Virus record (IMG/VR): IMGVR_UViG_3300038678_000070
Span: 1-56,648 of that record
Length of the DNA stretch: 56,648 nt
Direction: 5' to 3' (one strand)
Source: a virus
The notes under the pieces are model-generated. The model made no database searches. It was not told the origin of the DNA and was given only the letters and a program-made list of their open reading frames with translations. The translations under genes were made by a program, and so were the position numbers. Below, one piece after another: positions 31,577-39,041 of the stretch (the stretch's first letter is position 1; each line of letters begins with the position of its first letter).

Positions 31577-32091
31577 CACTTTCCCCTTTCATGGTCGTTC
31601 CAATAACTGTATTCGTTATTCAAAAGATGAGGCTTGATGCTATCAAGACCTAAATACCAAGATAACACATCAAATGCCTCGTCTTGCCCGCAACATATCT
31701 CAAACATCCAACCATTACGCCTCACAAAATCCCCAAACTCTTGCTGATCTTTGCTAGGCTTGTGGTAGCTGATTGATCCACGCACAGGAGAAATAGAGGG
31801 CGCTCTTTTGAGTTCTATGTAGAGGCCGGTGTATATGACAGGTGTGGTAGAATCATATAATTCTTGCCGCCACCGTGGAACCGGGTGGCATATATCAGAT
31901 ACGCCAGCCTTTAATCCTTCGGCAACCATTCTAACGCCTCTTCTTATGCCGTTCACCCCTGACCCTCCGGCATTCGGTATCGCATGAGTCCACCTGACCT
32001 CTGGATATTTAGGCAGGAGGATCGTGTTGATTCTCTGGAACAGAGCAATTTGTTCGTCGCTTTCACTCAGAACTAATTTATTTTTTGACAT
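31576..32091 (-). CDS. VRR-NUC domain nuclease (171 aa)
   Basis: A stand-alone VRR-NUC (PD-(D/E)XK-type) protein: an N-terminal E-x-x-Q helix (SDEQIALFQRI), HAIPNAGGSGVNG (about 35-47), GLKAGVSDI with the catalytic-type Asp (about 61-69), and YIELKRA with the E-x-K pair (about 91-97). A Q-containing helix (SKDQQEFGDFV) follows. Phage VRR-NUC enzymes are believed to cut branched or ss/ds junction DNA in replication and recombination. It lies upstream of a tiny membrane gene and downstream of an HNH gene. Confidence 0.85.
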   Translation of the reverse strand: MSKNKLVLSESDEQIALFQRINTILLPKYPEVRWTHAIPNAGGSGVNGIRRGVRMVAEGLKAGVSDICHPVPRWRQELYDSTTPVIYTGLYIELKRAPSISPVRGSISYHKPSKDQQEFGDFVRRNGWMFEICCGQDEAFDVLSWYLGLDSIKPHLLNNEYSYWNDHERGK

Positions 32092-32096
32092 GAGCG

Positions 32097-32567
32097 TTAT
32101 CCCGTAAAATTAGTGTATGCAAATTCTCCGTGCAGCTTGACCGCGTATACATCGTAGCACTTAGCTGCATCGGATTCGGAGTCAAAGAATCCTAGGAATA
32201 TTAGTTTCTTGTTAAACTGTATCTGCGCAACCCATTTGCCTGCGGCTGCACGAAAAGACACGCCCTTGTATTTTGAGGATGACGTTTTCCTTGCCCCGCA
32301 ATTCAACATATTTTCAGCATGAGTGACAGATCTTAAATTAGATCTACGATTGTCTAATCCATTGCGGTTCACATGGTCCGTAACCAAATGGTCTGGCGGC
32401 TCTAGGATCTTACGGTGCATAAAAACTGATTGCCGTCTCCCATCCGGCTGCATTATATTGCTTCTAGCATAGCCTAAGGCGTAATGCCAATTCCATTGAC
32501 TAAGCCAGGCATAATCGTCATCATCAACTAAAGCGACTTTTCCTTGGCTTAGCTTAATTTCTTTCAT
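32097..32567 (-). CDS. HNH-AP2 homing endonuclease (copy 2 of 5)
   Basis: The family start (MKEIKLSQGKVALVDDDDY), HNH core (FMHRKILEPPDHLVTDHVN, then NRRSNLRSVTHAEN) and AP2-like domain (SSKYKGVSFRAAAGKWVAQI, LGFFDSESDAAKCYDVYAVKLHG) are all present. It is closest in appearance to the copies at 35207 and 39391. Free-standing between VRR-NUC and small early genes. Confidence 0.93.
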   Translation of the reverse strand: MKEIKLSQGKVALVDDDDYAWLSQWNWHYALGYARSNIMQPDGRRQSVFMHRKILEPPDHLVTDHVNRNGLDNRRSNLRSVTHAENMLNCGARKTSSSKYKGVSFRAAAGKWVAQIQFNKKLIFLGFFDSESDAAKCYDVYAVKLHGEFAYTNFTG

Positions 32568-32591
32568 CGTGTTCGCTTGCTACAAGTTTAG

Positions 32592-32882
32592 TCATTTGCA
32601 CGCCATGCAATCGCAATATTTTGGGTCCGGGGCTGTTTCCCCACTCAATACTGAGATATAAACTTCTCTTATCGGGTAAGTTGTGCACCCGTCGTGGTAC
32701 TGGAATGAGTGAGTATCAAAACCCATTTCCTTTATTACTTCACCATAATAACTGATAGGATGGCGGTTAGGTCGCATTGCAATTAATTTTTCTAAAATTT
32801 GTTCTTTGTTCAATTTTCTTAGCATCGCTTTAATAGATTTGCCATATTCAGTGCCCTCAATGTTAATCATTCGCATGTCCAT
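32592..32882 (-). CDS. Hypothetical small protein with C-terminal Cys motif (96 aa)
   Basis: The start could be 32882 or 32876 (ATG codons six bases apart); AGGAAGG lies just upstream. The middle is helical (LRKLNKEQILEKLIAMRPNRH) and the end is KYCDCMACK, with a possible metal site. It begins inside the end of the 32867 gene. Not recognised. Confidence 0.5.
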   Translation of the reverse strand: MDMRMINIEGTEYGKSIKAMLRKLNKEQILEKLIAMRPNRHPISYYGEVIKEMGFDTHSFQYHDGCTTYPIREVYISVLSGETAPDPKYCDCMACK

Positions 32883-33196
32883 CCTTCCTCGCCTCTCAGC
32901 ACCGTCATATAGCCCGTGTTCACATCGAGTACCTCTCGGCTATCACCTGACCCTAAAGTGGCTTCAGCGTCATCTGAGGCCGGATAAGAGACAATGTACT
33001 CAGGATTAAGAGGGTGAGTGCAGACAATGATTTGAGATGGCTCAACGTCCCCTTGTATTGGGGCTAGTTTGATGACGATTCTGCCGTCGATTGGCTCTTC
33101 TTGGTGGTTCACCGCCCATATTGTTCCAGTAGCCACGAGAGCAAACGTCATAATCATCAGGAGCGTGATCCTGCCTGTATGATCTTTTTTATTCAT
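32867..33196 (-). CDS. Exported/anchored hypothetical protein (109 aa)
   Basis: An N-terminal hydrophobic helix after KKDHTGR (ITLLMIMTFALVATGTIWAV) anchors or exports it. The soluble part has VCTHPLNPEYIVSYP (about 58-72), paralleling CAHPFDPRYKIQF in the 28463 protein, and a final Cys. I infer a periplasmic protein pair of unknown role. Confidence 0.6.
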   Translation of the reverse strand: MNKKDHTGRITLLMIMTFALVATGTIWAVNHQEEPIDGRIVIKLAPIQGDVEPSQIIVCTHPLNPEYIVSYPASDDAEATLGSGDSREVLDVNTGYMTVLRGEEGWTCE

Positions 33197-33237
33197 TTTG
33201 AGTTTCCCTTAATGTGATGTTTACAGTTTACTAGTCT

Positions 33238-33435
33238 TTAGACCTCTTTGCCTTCAGCGACAATCTTTTTTACGCAATGCCGACATATTTCGCCAGAGTC
33301 CGGGTTGCCGTTTTGTCTGATGCTAATATCTGCTTTAAAATTCTTACCGTTTGCGTAGACCCAAGGGCGGTATCTATCTGATATGTAATTGCGGGTTATC
33401 TCTGTTTTGCACATATCGCAGAAGTATTTAATCAT
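33238..33435 (-). CDS. Small zinc-ribbon protein (65 aa)
   Basis: YFCDMCKTE near the start and EICRHCVKK near the end give two CxxC pairs spaced by about 45 residues, a zinc-ribbon layout like DksA-type or TraR-like small phage proteins, though no match can be claimed. It overlaps the next gene upstream by four bases. Confidence 0.6.
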   Translation of the reverse strand: MIKYFCDMCKTEITRNYISDRYRPWVYANGKNFKADISIRQNGNPDSGEICRHCVKKIVAEGKEV

Positions 33436-33788
33436 GGCGTTGCGTGCTCCACCTTGGCCTGGACAACAACATTAGCAAGCGCCTCTTGGAGCGCACTACC
33501 ATCCAGAGGGGTTTCGATATTAGTGGTTTCCGCCTTTAGCTGCGCATGAAGACCAGTAATGATAAGTTGACGTTCCGCGTAGTGCCTGTTCAAGGAACGC
33601 AGGCACTTCTTCCTGTTCCTCGCCTTGATTCTTAGCCTCTCGTATTTAACCAGAAGCTCGGCGTGGTCGTGCAGTAAAGTGGCGTAGTTGAGCGTCTCGC
33701 CCTCCTGTGTCTTCCACGGTGGAGTTTGCTTTGTGTTCCCGTTTCGGCATGGTCGTGCAGTAAATGGGTCATTGATCTTGGCTTTCAT
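33432..33788 (-). CDS. Hypothetical helical basic protein (118 aa)
   Basis: ATG at 33788 is favoured because GGAG lies eight bases upstream, too close to the other ATG at 33794. The central part is a charged helix (HAELLVKYERLRIKARNRKK...RQLIITGLHAQL split over about 40-90) with coiled-coil spacing. No family recognised. Confidence 0.55.
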   Translation of the reverse strand: MKAKINDPFTARPCRNGNTKQTPPWKTQEGETLNYATLLHDHAELLVKYERLRIKARNRKKCLRSLNRHYAERQLIITGLHAQLKAETTNIETPLDGSALQEALANVVVQAKVEHATP

Positions 33789-34002
33789 TGTCATTACTCC
33801 TTTTTAATTGGTTCATAGCTTTAATGTATGCCGCCGCCCCAGAATCAAACCCGCCACGCTCAATTTTCTCGTCACACTCCTTGTCGGACCAGATTTTTAC
33901 CGAATCCAAAGGGTCTTCCTCAACAGATTCATTTTGAATCCTCCTGTAATATTGCTCCGATAATGATTTTCTCTTAAAAATATTTTTGATCCAATCAATC
34001 AT
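33769..34002 (-). CDS. Hypothetical small protein (77 aa)
   Basis: Begins MIDWIKNIFKRK, a short amphipathic helix that may touch membrane, then acidic and Tyr-containing segments, with a Gln/Asp/Asn-rich end. Overlaps both neighbours. Not recognised. Confidence 0.5.
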   Translation of the reverse strand: MIDWIKNIFKRKSLSEQYYRRIQNESVEEDPLDSVKIWSDKECDEKIERGGFDSGAAAYIKAMNQLKRSNDNESQDQ

Positions 34003-34304
34003 TCAGTCTTCTCCTGTTTGTTATGGCTGGGGTTCTTTTTTGCCATGTTTCTGAAATTCTCTTTCTGCTTATCAGACATTCCTCTTTTAAACTTGTTCGG
34101 GTTGTATGGATGGCTGTCATACAATGGGCATTCTGGCGTCTTGCAGTCGGCAACGCCGTCAGCATAGCCCCCCATGCAATCATAGCAAAATGCTACTATC
34201 TGCTCCGATTTTGTTAGTCGGAGCCCGTCCAAAAACTTCTTGTACTGGGCCGCCCCTTTGACACCGGTCAGTCCGTTTTCATACACCGTTCTTTTGGGTT
34301 TCAT
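33999..34304 (-). CDS. Cys-rich phage protein (101 aa)
   Basis: The core CYDCMGGYADGVADC (about 40-54) with ECPLYDSHPY forms a compact Cys-rich, probably zinc-binding, unit. Proteins with CxGGYxDG..DC..CPL are widespread in phage early operons, mostly uncharacterised. The C-terminus is basic and Asn/Lys-rich. Confidence 0.65.
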   Translation of the reverse strand: MKPKRTVYENGLTGVKGAAQYKKFLDGLRLTKSEQIVAFCYDCMGGYADGVADCKTPECPLYDSHPYNPNKFKRGMSDKQKENFRNMAKKNPSHNKQEKTE

Positions 34305-34314
34305 TGTTTACCCT

Positions 34315-34575
34315 CTAGTTTACTGTTGGGTCAGGCTCGCTATCCATAATGCAGGCCCGCATCAAACGGTTAGCGTCTTCAGGGGACATACTGGAGACAA
34401 CGCGTACAAGGCCATCTGTTTCTGGATCTCCAACCGGGGCTACCATTAAAACGTAGGCGTACCCCGTCGTGCCTAGATGCCCGTCCACTTCAGGGTTTAA
34501 TGTTTCATCCAGCGTGTCCACTACACGCTCCATCATCTTCTCAATATCGTCGTTTGGCTCTTTTCTGGTATCCAT
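34315..34575 (-). CDS. Hypothetical acidic protein (86 aa)
   Basis: Acidic helical N-terminus followed by a strand-rich middle (TGYAYVLMVAPVG) and a helix (SPEDANRLMRACI). Not recognised. It is the first gene after the promoter at 34601-34629 and has AAAGGAGG immediately upstream. Confidence 0.55.
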   Translation of the reverse strand: MDTRKEPNDDIEKMMERVVDTLDETLNPEVDGHLGTTGYAYVLMVAPVGDPETDGLVRVVSSMSPEDANRLMRACIMDSEPDPTVN

Positions 34576-34600
34576 AATTTCCTCCTTTGGTTATTAATTC

Positions 34601-34629
34601 ATAATGACAAATGAAACTATACTTGTCAA
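34601..34629 (-). promoter_or_regulatory. Leftward sigma70-type promoter
   Basis: On the minus strand TTGACA (34629-34624), 17-base spacer, CATTAT (34606-34601). Located in the gene-free gap 34576-34637 and oriented to drive the 34315 gene and those beyond. Confidence 0.6.
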
Positions 34630-34637
34630 CTAGTGGG

Positions 34638-34853
34638 TCAGGCTTTTTTCATCATTTCATCGAAATCTTTTTTCATGATTTCTGCTGCGACCGCTTTTAT
34701 CTTCTCCGCCTCTGCCGGGTCCATAAATTGCAGAAACTCTGGCTCTGCGGGCGGTTCTGGGTACGGCGGGAGTGGCGGGAGGCCGCCCTGTTTTATAGCC
34801 CACTCCAACATTGTTATGGTTTGTTTGTAGTGTTCGCATTTTAAACAAGTCAT
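34638..34853 (-). CDS. Small protein with proline-rich hinge (71 aa)
   Basis: CLKCEH at the start is a possible half metal site; a proline-rich stretch (LPPLPPYPEPPAEPE) separates it from an acidic/Lys helix. Not recognised. Overlaps the upstream coiled-coil gene by four bases. Confidence 0.5.
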   Translation of the reverse strand: MTCLKCEHYKQTITMLEWAIKQGGLPPLPPYPEPPAEPEFLQFMDPAEAEKIKAVAAEIMKKDFDEMMKKA

Positions 34854-35206
34854 TGCTTTTCCCCCATTTCGTTATAAATAAATTTCTTGATTTCAGCTTT
34901 CAACTCAGCGTTTTCAGATTTTAAAGCAATTACATCGTCACTGAAATTAAAGTTAGCCTCTTCAAGTTTTCTTACGCCATCCCTTAGGAAACTGTTTCTG
35001 GCCTCCATCTCATCCCATTCATCTGCTTTACTTGCAATAGCCTTGTTTAATTTTATGGCCAGCTCCTCCCAATACTTCTCCGCTTCCCTTGCACGCTTGG
35101 CCTCAAACAATAACCTTGTATACGGGCTATGTTTTTTGGACGGTTTAATAGCATACAGTTCCCCGAACTGGCTCAAAAACTCCTTATCACTCATTCTTTG
35201 TTTCAT
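34850..35206 (-). CDS. Coiled-coil protein (118 aa)
   Basis: From about residue 30 on, heptad-like charged helix (EAKRAREAEKYWEELAIKLN, then LRDGVRKLEEANF and ALKSENAELKAEIKKF). No enzymatic features. Possibly an oligomeric regulator or host-interaction protein. Confidence 0.55.
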   Translation of the reverse strand: MKQRMSDKEFLSQFGELYAIKPSKKHSPYTRLLFEAKRAREAEKYWEELAIKLNKAIASKADEWDEMEARNSFLRDGVRKLEEANFNFSDDVIALKSENAELKAEIKKFIYNEMGEKQ

Positions 35207-35689
35207 TTATTTACCTCCAAGGTTGAAAACGGCGAACTCGCCGTGCAGATGATACGCCGCAACGTCATAAGTTTCAGCGGCGTCACGCTCACTGTCAAAG
35301 AGGCCTAAGTTTAAATGCGTTGCTCCAGCTTTAATCCTGGCCCTCCATTTCCTTTTCTGCTTAGACCAATCTACGCCCTTATACATCGAGGTTGCAATTT
35401 TATTGCCGCCGCGGTTAAACCCGTTCTGGCTGTTGGTCACTGTTCGCAGGTTATCAACCCTATTATCTAGCTTGTCTCCGTTAATATGGTCGGTATATTT
35501 TCCCTTGCCAGTACGGTTAATTTCTCTGTGCATATAAAGCATCACCCCATACGGTTTACTGGCGTCCTCATAAGAGCGACGCATGGCATATCCGCAACCA
35601 CTATAATGCCACTTCCACTGCGCCAGATTGTGGTATTCGTCGTCATCAACTAGTGCTACTTTTCCTTGGGTTAATTGAATTTCTTTCAT
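35207..35689 (-). CDS. HNH-AP2 homing endonuclease (copy 3 of 5)
   Basis: Same layout as the other copies: MKEIQLTQGKVALVDDDEY, HNH core (YMHREINRTGKGKYTDHIN, VDNLRTVTNSQN) and AP2-like domain (TSMYKGVDWSKQKRKWRARI, LGLFDSERDAAETYDVAAYHLHG). Placed four bases inside the end of the primase-helicase gene (ATGA), i.e. adjacent to a conserved replication gene, as homing genes often are. Confidence 0.93.
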   Translation of the reverse strand: MKEIQLTQGKVALVDDDEYHNLAQWKWHYSGCGYAMRRSYEDASKPYGVMLYMHREINRTGKGKYTDHINGDKLDNRVDNLRTVTNSQNGFNRGGNKIATSMYKGVDWSKQKRKWRARIKAGATHLNLGLFDSERDAAETYDVAAYHLHGEFAVFNLGGK

Positions 35690-37344
35690 TGGTCTAAATA
35701 CCTCCCAGTTTTATATTCAAAGTCTAATTTCACCATACCGTGCTTGCCAACTTCAGGCTGACATTTTATTTTTTGTACATGGACATGCACTTCAGGGCTG
35801 TAAAGATCGTCCATATCACGCCAAACACAAATAATACAATCCGCGCTATTATACCAGAAGCTAGACCCGCTGATATCGAACGGTTGTGGCACAGGTTGCT
35901 TCGCACCGGGCCTTTCCTTGCGTAGTTTTGTCGGGTGAGCAACAACCCAAATATGAATATTATGCTTTGTGGCAAACCGAACAATCTTTCCTAACATACG
36001 TCCTGTGTACTGATGTTCTGTCATCCCGTGATCAACCACATGGTCGCAAGCCCCCCAAGGGTCGAACACAAACCCATTCAATCCATGCCTAGCAACTAGT
36101 TTCTCAGCATAATTCAAGAGGGACATGATATCCATCTTATCTTCCGAAGGAGTGATAAAAAAGAAATGGTCCCTCACCCACTGCATTTCTGGTATTAATT
36201 CTGAGTCAGGGAGTCTGTCTGGCAAACCAAGCCTGACAGACTTGCCAGAATGCAAGCCGACGAAATTACGAACATGGCGAGCGGGTGGCCTTGTCTCTGG
36301 CGAGAACAAGGCGAATTTCCAATCTTCACCAGTAGCTAAGTTCACAAGCAAAGCGTCAAGGAACGTACTTTTCCCATGAGAAGGTATTCCGCAAAGTATA
36401 GTCAACTCGCCAAGTTTTACCGTATAATTTTCATCCAAGGAGTACCACCCTGTGCTTGCCCCTGGCGGCAGACCATTATGGAATATATCAACAACCTCGT
36501 CTGCAAAGTCGTCAACCGTTGACACCCCCTCCATAGGGGGCCATTTCGCGGTGTCAACAGCAACACGCAACCCTTCGACCCCGTATTTCATTAGGCACGC
36601 GTTCGCATCTTTGATCCCTTCAGGCCATGTTAATACCTTACATAGATCGGCAGGGAGCAACCGGAGTAGCGTCTCTTTGAGCTTCTCTCCAGCTTCGTCA
36701 TTGTCCAGCGCGAGTACATGGCAAGACGCATCTTTCCATTTGGTGCTGTCGGATAGAAATTCCAGCTTATCACTAGCCCCATTCGGGACGGATACACAGC
36801 TTTTGAAACCGGCAACTTCGAGTGAGAGCGCATCAATCTCACCCTCCGTCCAGAATAAAGGCTCTCCTGCAATAATGTCGTCATATTTGTATAGGGTCTT
36901 CTCAGCTTCCTTGACCATCTTGAAGTTTTTATTACCATCACGAAACTTTATATTAACGATTTCCCCGTCTTTGCAATAAGGGAACCTGATTGCGTTGACC
37001 GTCTCGCCCAACTGGGGCATGTGTTCAGGGCCATCAGTGATCTTGTTGCGGGCTAGCACTTCTCCGGTAATCCCGCGACCGGCAAACCAAGCCCTCGCTT
37101 TGTCTGATAGGCCATCGACCACTGAATATTTAGGCTTGACAATGCGTTTGATTTTTTCGTCGTAGTTCAAACCCAGGGAACCGGCGAACGAGCAATTGTG
37201 GCAATTCCATAGCCCTTGCTCTACGTTCACGCTTAAGCAGGCGTCCCTGCTGTTCCTGCGGGACGCAGAGCATTCAGGACAGGTCGTCTTAAACGAACCT
37301 GTCCGCCCCTCGACGTTTATGCCGACGTCTTGGAATGACTTCAC
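35686..37344 (-). CDS. DNA primase-helicase, T7 gp4-like (552 aa)
   Basis: N-terminal zinc-binding domain: CPEC (residues 22-25) and CHNC (48-51). A TOPRIM domain follows with TEGEIDAL (165-172) and DNDEAG (213-218). The C-terminal DnaB-type helicase has Walker A GIPSHGKST (about 318-326), the strand GFVFDPWGACDHV as Walker B region, and VVAHPTK with the arginine/lysine finger region. Length is close to T7 gp4 (566 aa). It would unwind DNA and make RNA primers at the fork. No phage DNA polymerase was found, so it may recruit the host's. Confidence 0.93.
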   Translation of the reverse strand: MKSFQDVGINVEGRTGSFKTTCPECSASRRNSRDACLSVNVEQGLWNCHNCSFAGSLGLNYDEKIKRIVKPKYSVVDGLSDKARAWFAGRGITGEVLARNKITDGPEHMPQLGETVNAIRFPYCKDGEIVNIKFRDGNKNFKMVKEAEKTLYKYDDIIAGEPLFWTEGEIDALSLEVAGFKSCVSVPNGASDKLEFLSDSTKWKDASCHVLALDNDEAGEKLKETLLRLLPADLCKVLTWPEGIKDANACLMKYGVEGLRVAVDTAKWPPMEGVSTVDDFADEVVDIFHNGLPPGASTGWYSLDENYTVKLGELTILCGIPSHGKSTFLDALLVNLATGEDWKFALFSPETRPPARHVRNFVGLHSGKSVRLGLPDRLPDSELIPEMQWVRDHFFFITPSEDKMDIMSLLNYAEKLVARHGLNGFVFDPWGACDHVVDHGMTEHQYTGRMLGKIVRFATKHNIHIWVVAHPTKLRKERPGAKQPVPQPFDISGSSFWYNSADCIICVWRDMDDLYSPEVHVHVQKIKCQPEVGKHGMVKLDFEYKTGRYLDQ

Positions 37345-37745
37345 GTTTCAAGTAATTCAGGGGACTCGTAAATATTGCCGATTACTTCAAATGAATCAAT
37401 CAAGTGATTGTGAAATAGTGTTTTCCCGGCCTGATTCTTCGTTGCAAATCCCCCAAACTCTTCAACAAAAACAACCTCGCCCTCGTGCGGCAGAATATCG
37501 TTTTGAGTGATCATTTTGCATTTAACAACGTCGCCTTCAAAAATCTCCTTACCGTTCTTGTCTTTCAGGCCGGTGAATTGCATTAAGATTGCCTGAATCC
37601 CGTGATCCAGTTCTGCATCTTCAACAGAGTTCAAGAATTCCGCTAAAGACCTATCTTCCATCATTGACATTATTTGAGAGTCAAAAGTCTTATGCTTGCC
37701 ATTAATAAACCAAGCGCGGAGTTTGATAGCCCTAGAATTGCTCAT
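37341..37745 (-). CDS. YopX-family protein (134 aa)
   Basis: The pattern IKLRAWFINGKHK at the start, MQFTGLKDKNGKEIFEGDVVK in the middle (written here in part) and FEVIGNIYESPELLE at the end is diagnostic of the YopX family of phage proteins. Its biochemical role is not known; the fold has an SH3-like barrel. Overlaps the primase-helicase start by four bases. Confidence 0.88.
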   Translation of the reverse strand: MSNSRAIKLRAWFINGKHKTFDSQIMSMMEDRSLAEFLNSVEDAELDHGIQAILMQFTGLKDKNGKEIFEGDVVKCKMITQNDILPHEGEVVFVEEFGGFATKNQAGKTLFHNHLIDSFEVIGNIYESPELLET

Positions 37746-37930
37746 TGTTCCCCCTCCGGTAAGTACGGCGGTTGTTTAGAGGTTTCATAGCACCCCGCCG
37801 CGATTAGTTCGTCTTCCAGCATCATTTGATTAGCGGTTGCTCTGCACTCTTTCAATGTCCCATCAAATACCTTCTGCGTGCTACCCAGTGTGTCGAGAGA
37901 CAACACCCAAAGGATTATTAAGATTTTCAT
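37742..37930 (-). CDS. Small exported protein (62 aa)
   Basis: ATG at 37930 overlaps the upstream tiny gene (ATGA); a start five codons earlier is possible. MKILIILWVLSLDTLGSTQ is a Sec-type signal peptide; the mature part has two Cys (KECRATANQ, AAGCYETS) that may form a disulfide. A short protein of similar plan lies at 53629. Probably periplasmic, unknown role. Confidence 0.55.
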   Translation of the reverse strand: MKILIILWVLSLDTLGSTQKVFDGTLKECRATANQMMLEDELIAAGCYETSKQPPYLPEGEQ

Positions 37931-38004
37931 TTGAAAATAGCCCAAGCGACAACCGATAACATTGCAAAGAAAGAGAAATAAGCAAAAGATTCAGGCCAAG
38001 TCAT
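37927..38004 (-). CDS. Tiny single-span membrane protein (25 aa)
   Basis: Nested between its neighbours with overlaps at both ends. The 25 residues (MTWPESFAYFSFFAMLSVVA plus WAIFK) form one hydrophobic helix with a Lys end. Coupled translation with the 37991 gene upstream and the 37742 gene downstream supports it. Confidence 0.5.
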   Translation of the reverse strand: MTWPESFAYFSFFAMLSVVAWAIFK

Positions 38005-38155
38005 TGAGTCGCTCCATTGGTTTTCGAGGTTTGGCGCTTTGAGGTTTAGCGCAAAGTGCCTTCACGCGAAGCCCAAGGCTGTCAACGTGAAGATTAAGCT
38101 CCAGGTTGGTCATGGTCTTGATCGTTCTCACTGCTTTCTTTGGCTTGAAGAACAT
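37991..38155 (-). CDS. Small basic protein (54 aa)
   Basis: Begins MFFKPKKAVRTIK, with an ideal AAGGAGG ribosome site upstream. Helical middle (TNLELNLHVDSLGLRVKAL) and Lys/Pro-rich end. Not recognised. It follows the cytochrome gene in the transcript. Confidence 0.6.
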   Translation of the reverse strand: MFFKPKKAVRTIKTMTNLELNLHVDSLGLRVKALCAKPQSAKPRKPMERLNDLA

Positions 38156-38175
38156 TATAGCCTCCTTCTTGCTGG

Positions 38176-38844
38176 TTAAAATACCCTCGTCATTTTATAC
38201 CCTTCCGTCTTCTTTAAATAATCAGGACAAGGGCTATTAAACCTTACAGTCACAAGCAAAGGAATTTTTTTATCTTGTAGCACCTTGAAATGTGTCCGTA
38301 TTGCTCGTTTTCTCTCTTTGAGCATTCTTTTCATCAACCCCCTGTAGTCATTTGTTGATATTGATAACAATGGCCCCTGTTCCATGATGAATAAGTCTTT
38401 AGAATGTGATTCGATGGAATATTGGCCATCTAGCATAGTCTCAAAGACAAATACCGCCCCCACACAGAGTTGCAAAAGGTACTGCTCTTCCGCAAGAAAA
38501 GATTGAACGTACTTTGTAAGCGAGATTGCCTGCTCATGCGTCAATGGTTCCCCATCCAATTTCGGAGAACCAAACGCAGGCATGGCTGTTCCTGGCACTC
38601 CATGTAAAATTGTGTGCACAATCGCATGAGTATCCCCGGAAAGATGCCGCATCTTGTTATAGTCTGTAAAGTCTCGCGGCTTTGGATTCAAATGCTCCGC
38701 TAAAACGCCTTGCCCATCACCATAAACTCCGTGGCAGGTCATACAACGCTCTTGGTACAAACGACCTACTTGGGAATCATCGGCCAGCACTACTTCAGCC
38801 ATAAAAAATGATAAACAAGCTAAAAGTAATAATTTAATTTTCAC
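38176..38844 (-). CDS. Phage-encoded c-type cytochrome with unknown C-terminal domain (222 aa)
   Basis: Residues 1-21 are a Sec signal peptide ending VVLA. The mature N-terminus is a class I cytochrome c domain (about 24-118): heme-attachment motif CMTCH at 34-38, GDGQG at 42-46, a PKPRDFTD segment, and GTAMPAFG with Met88 as the likely second heme ligand, then a closing helix (EQAISLTKYVQSFL). Residues 120-222 form a second region with strands (LCVGAVFVFETML, IPLLVTVRF) and a basic helix (RGLMKRMLKERKRAIRTHF) that I do not recognise. It starts with GTG overlapping the zinc-ribbon stop (GTGA), so it belongs to the early operon. It would be exported and matured by host cytochrome c machinery, and could feed electrons to or from the host respiratory chain during infection. 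Confidence 0.88.
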   Translation of the reverse strand: MKIKLLLLACLSFFMAEVVLADDSQVGRLYQERCMTCHGVYGDGQGVLAEHLNPKPRDFTDYNKMRHLSGDTHAIVHTILHGVPGTAMPAFGSPKLDGEPLTHEQAISLTKYVQSFLAEEQYLLQLCVGAVFVFETMLDGQYSIESHSKDLFIMEQGPLLSISTNDYRGLMKRMLKERKRAIRTHFKVLQDKKIPLLVTVRFNSPCPDYLKKTEGYKMTRVF

Positions 38845-39041
38845 TTATTATTCTCCTTTTCTTCCCAGTGGATACAGCCGAAATGCTCCCTAGTGGTTAA
38901 TTCGCTGGTTTCAATTATATCGCACTCCATACAATTCCCGAATTGATCCCCTTTGATCTCTTCCCAATGCCGACAATCCCCGCAAGTGCCGATCAAGGTT
39001 TTGCCTCTCACTGAAAAAGCCTTTTGGTGCCGGGAGGTCAT
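38841..39041 (-). CDS. Small zinc-ribbon protein, GKTLIGTC family copy 2 (66 aa)
   Basis: Contains the module GKTLIGTCGDCRHWEE (13-28), then GNCMECD and the ending FGCIHWEEKE. Two CxxC pairs plus a last Cys suggest zinc binding. DNA at its start and end closely matches the copy at 31038, including the end that supplies the ribosome site of the next gene, here the cytochrome. Likely a duplicated cassette. Confidence 0.65.
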   Translation of the reverse strand: MTSRHQKAFSVRGKTLIGTCGDCRHWEEIKGDQFGNCMECDIIETSELTTREHFGCIHWEEKENNK

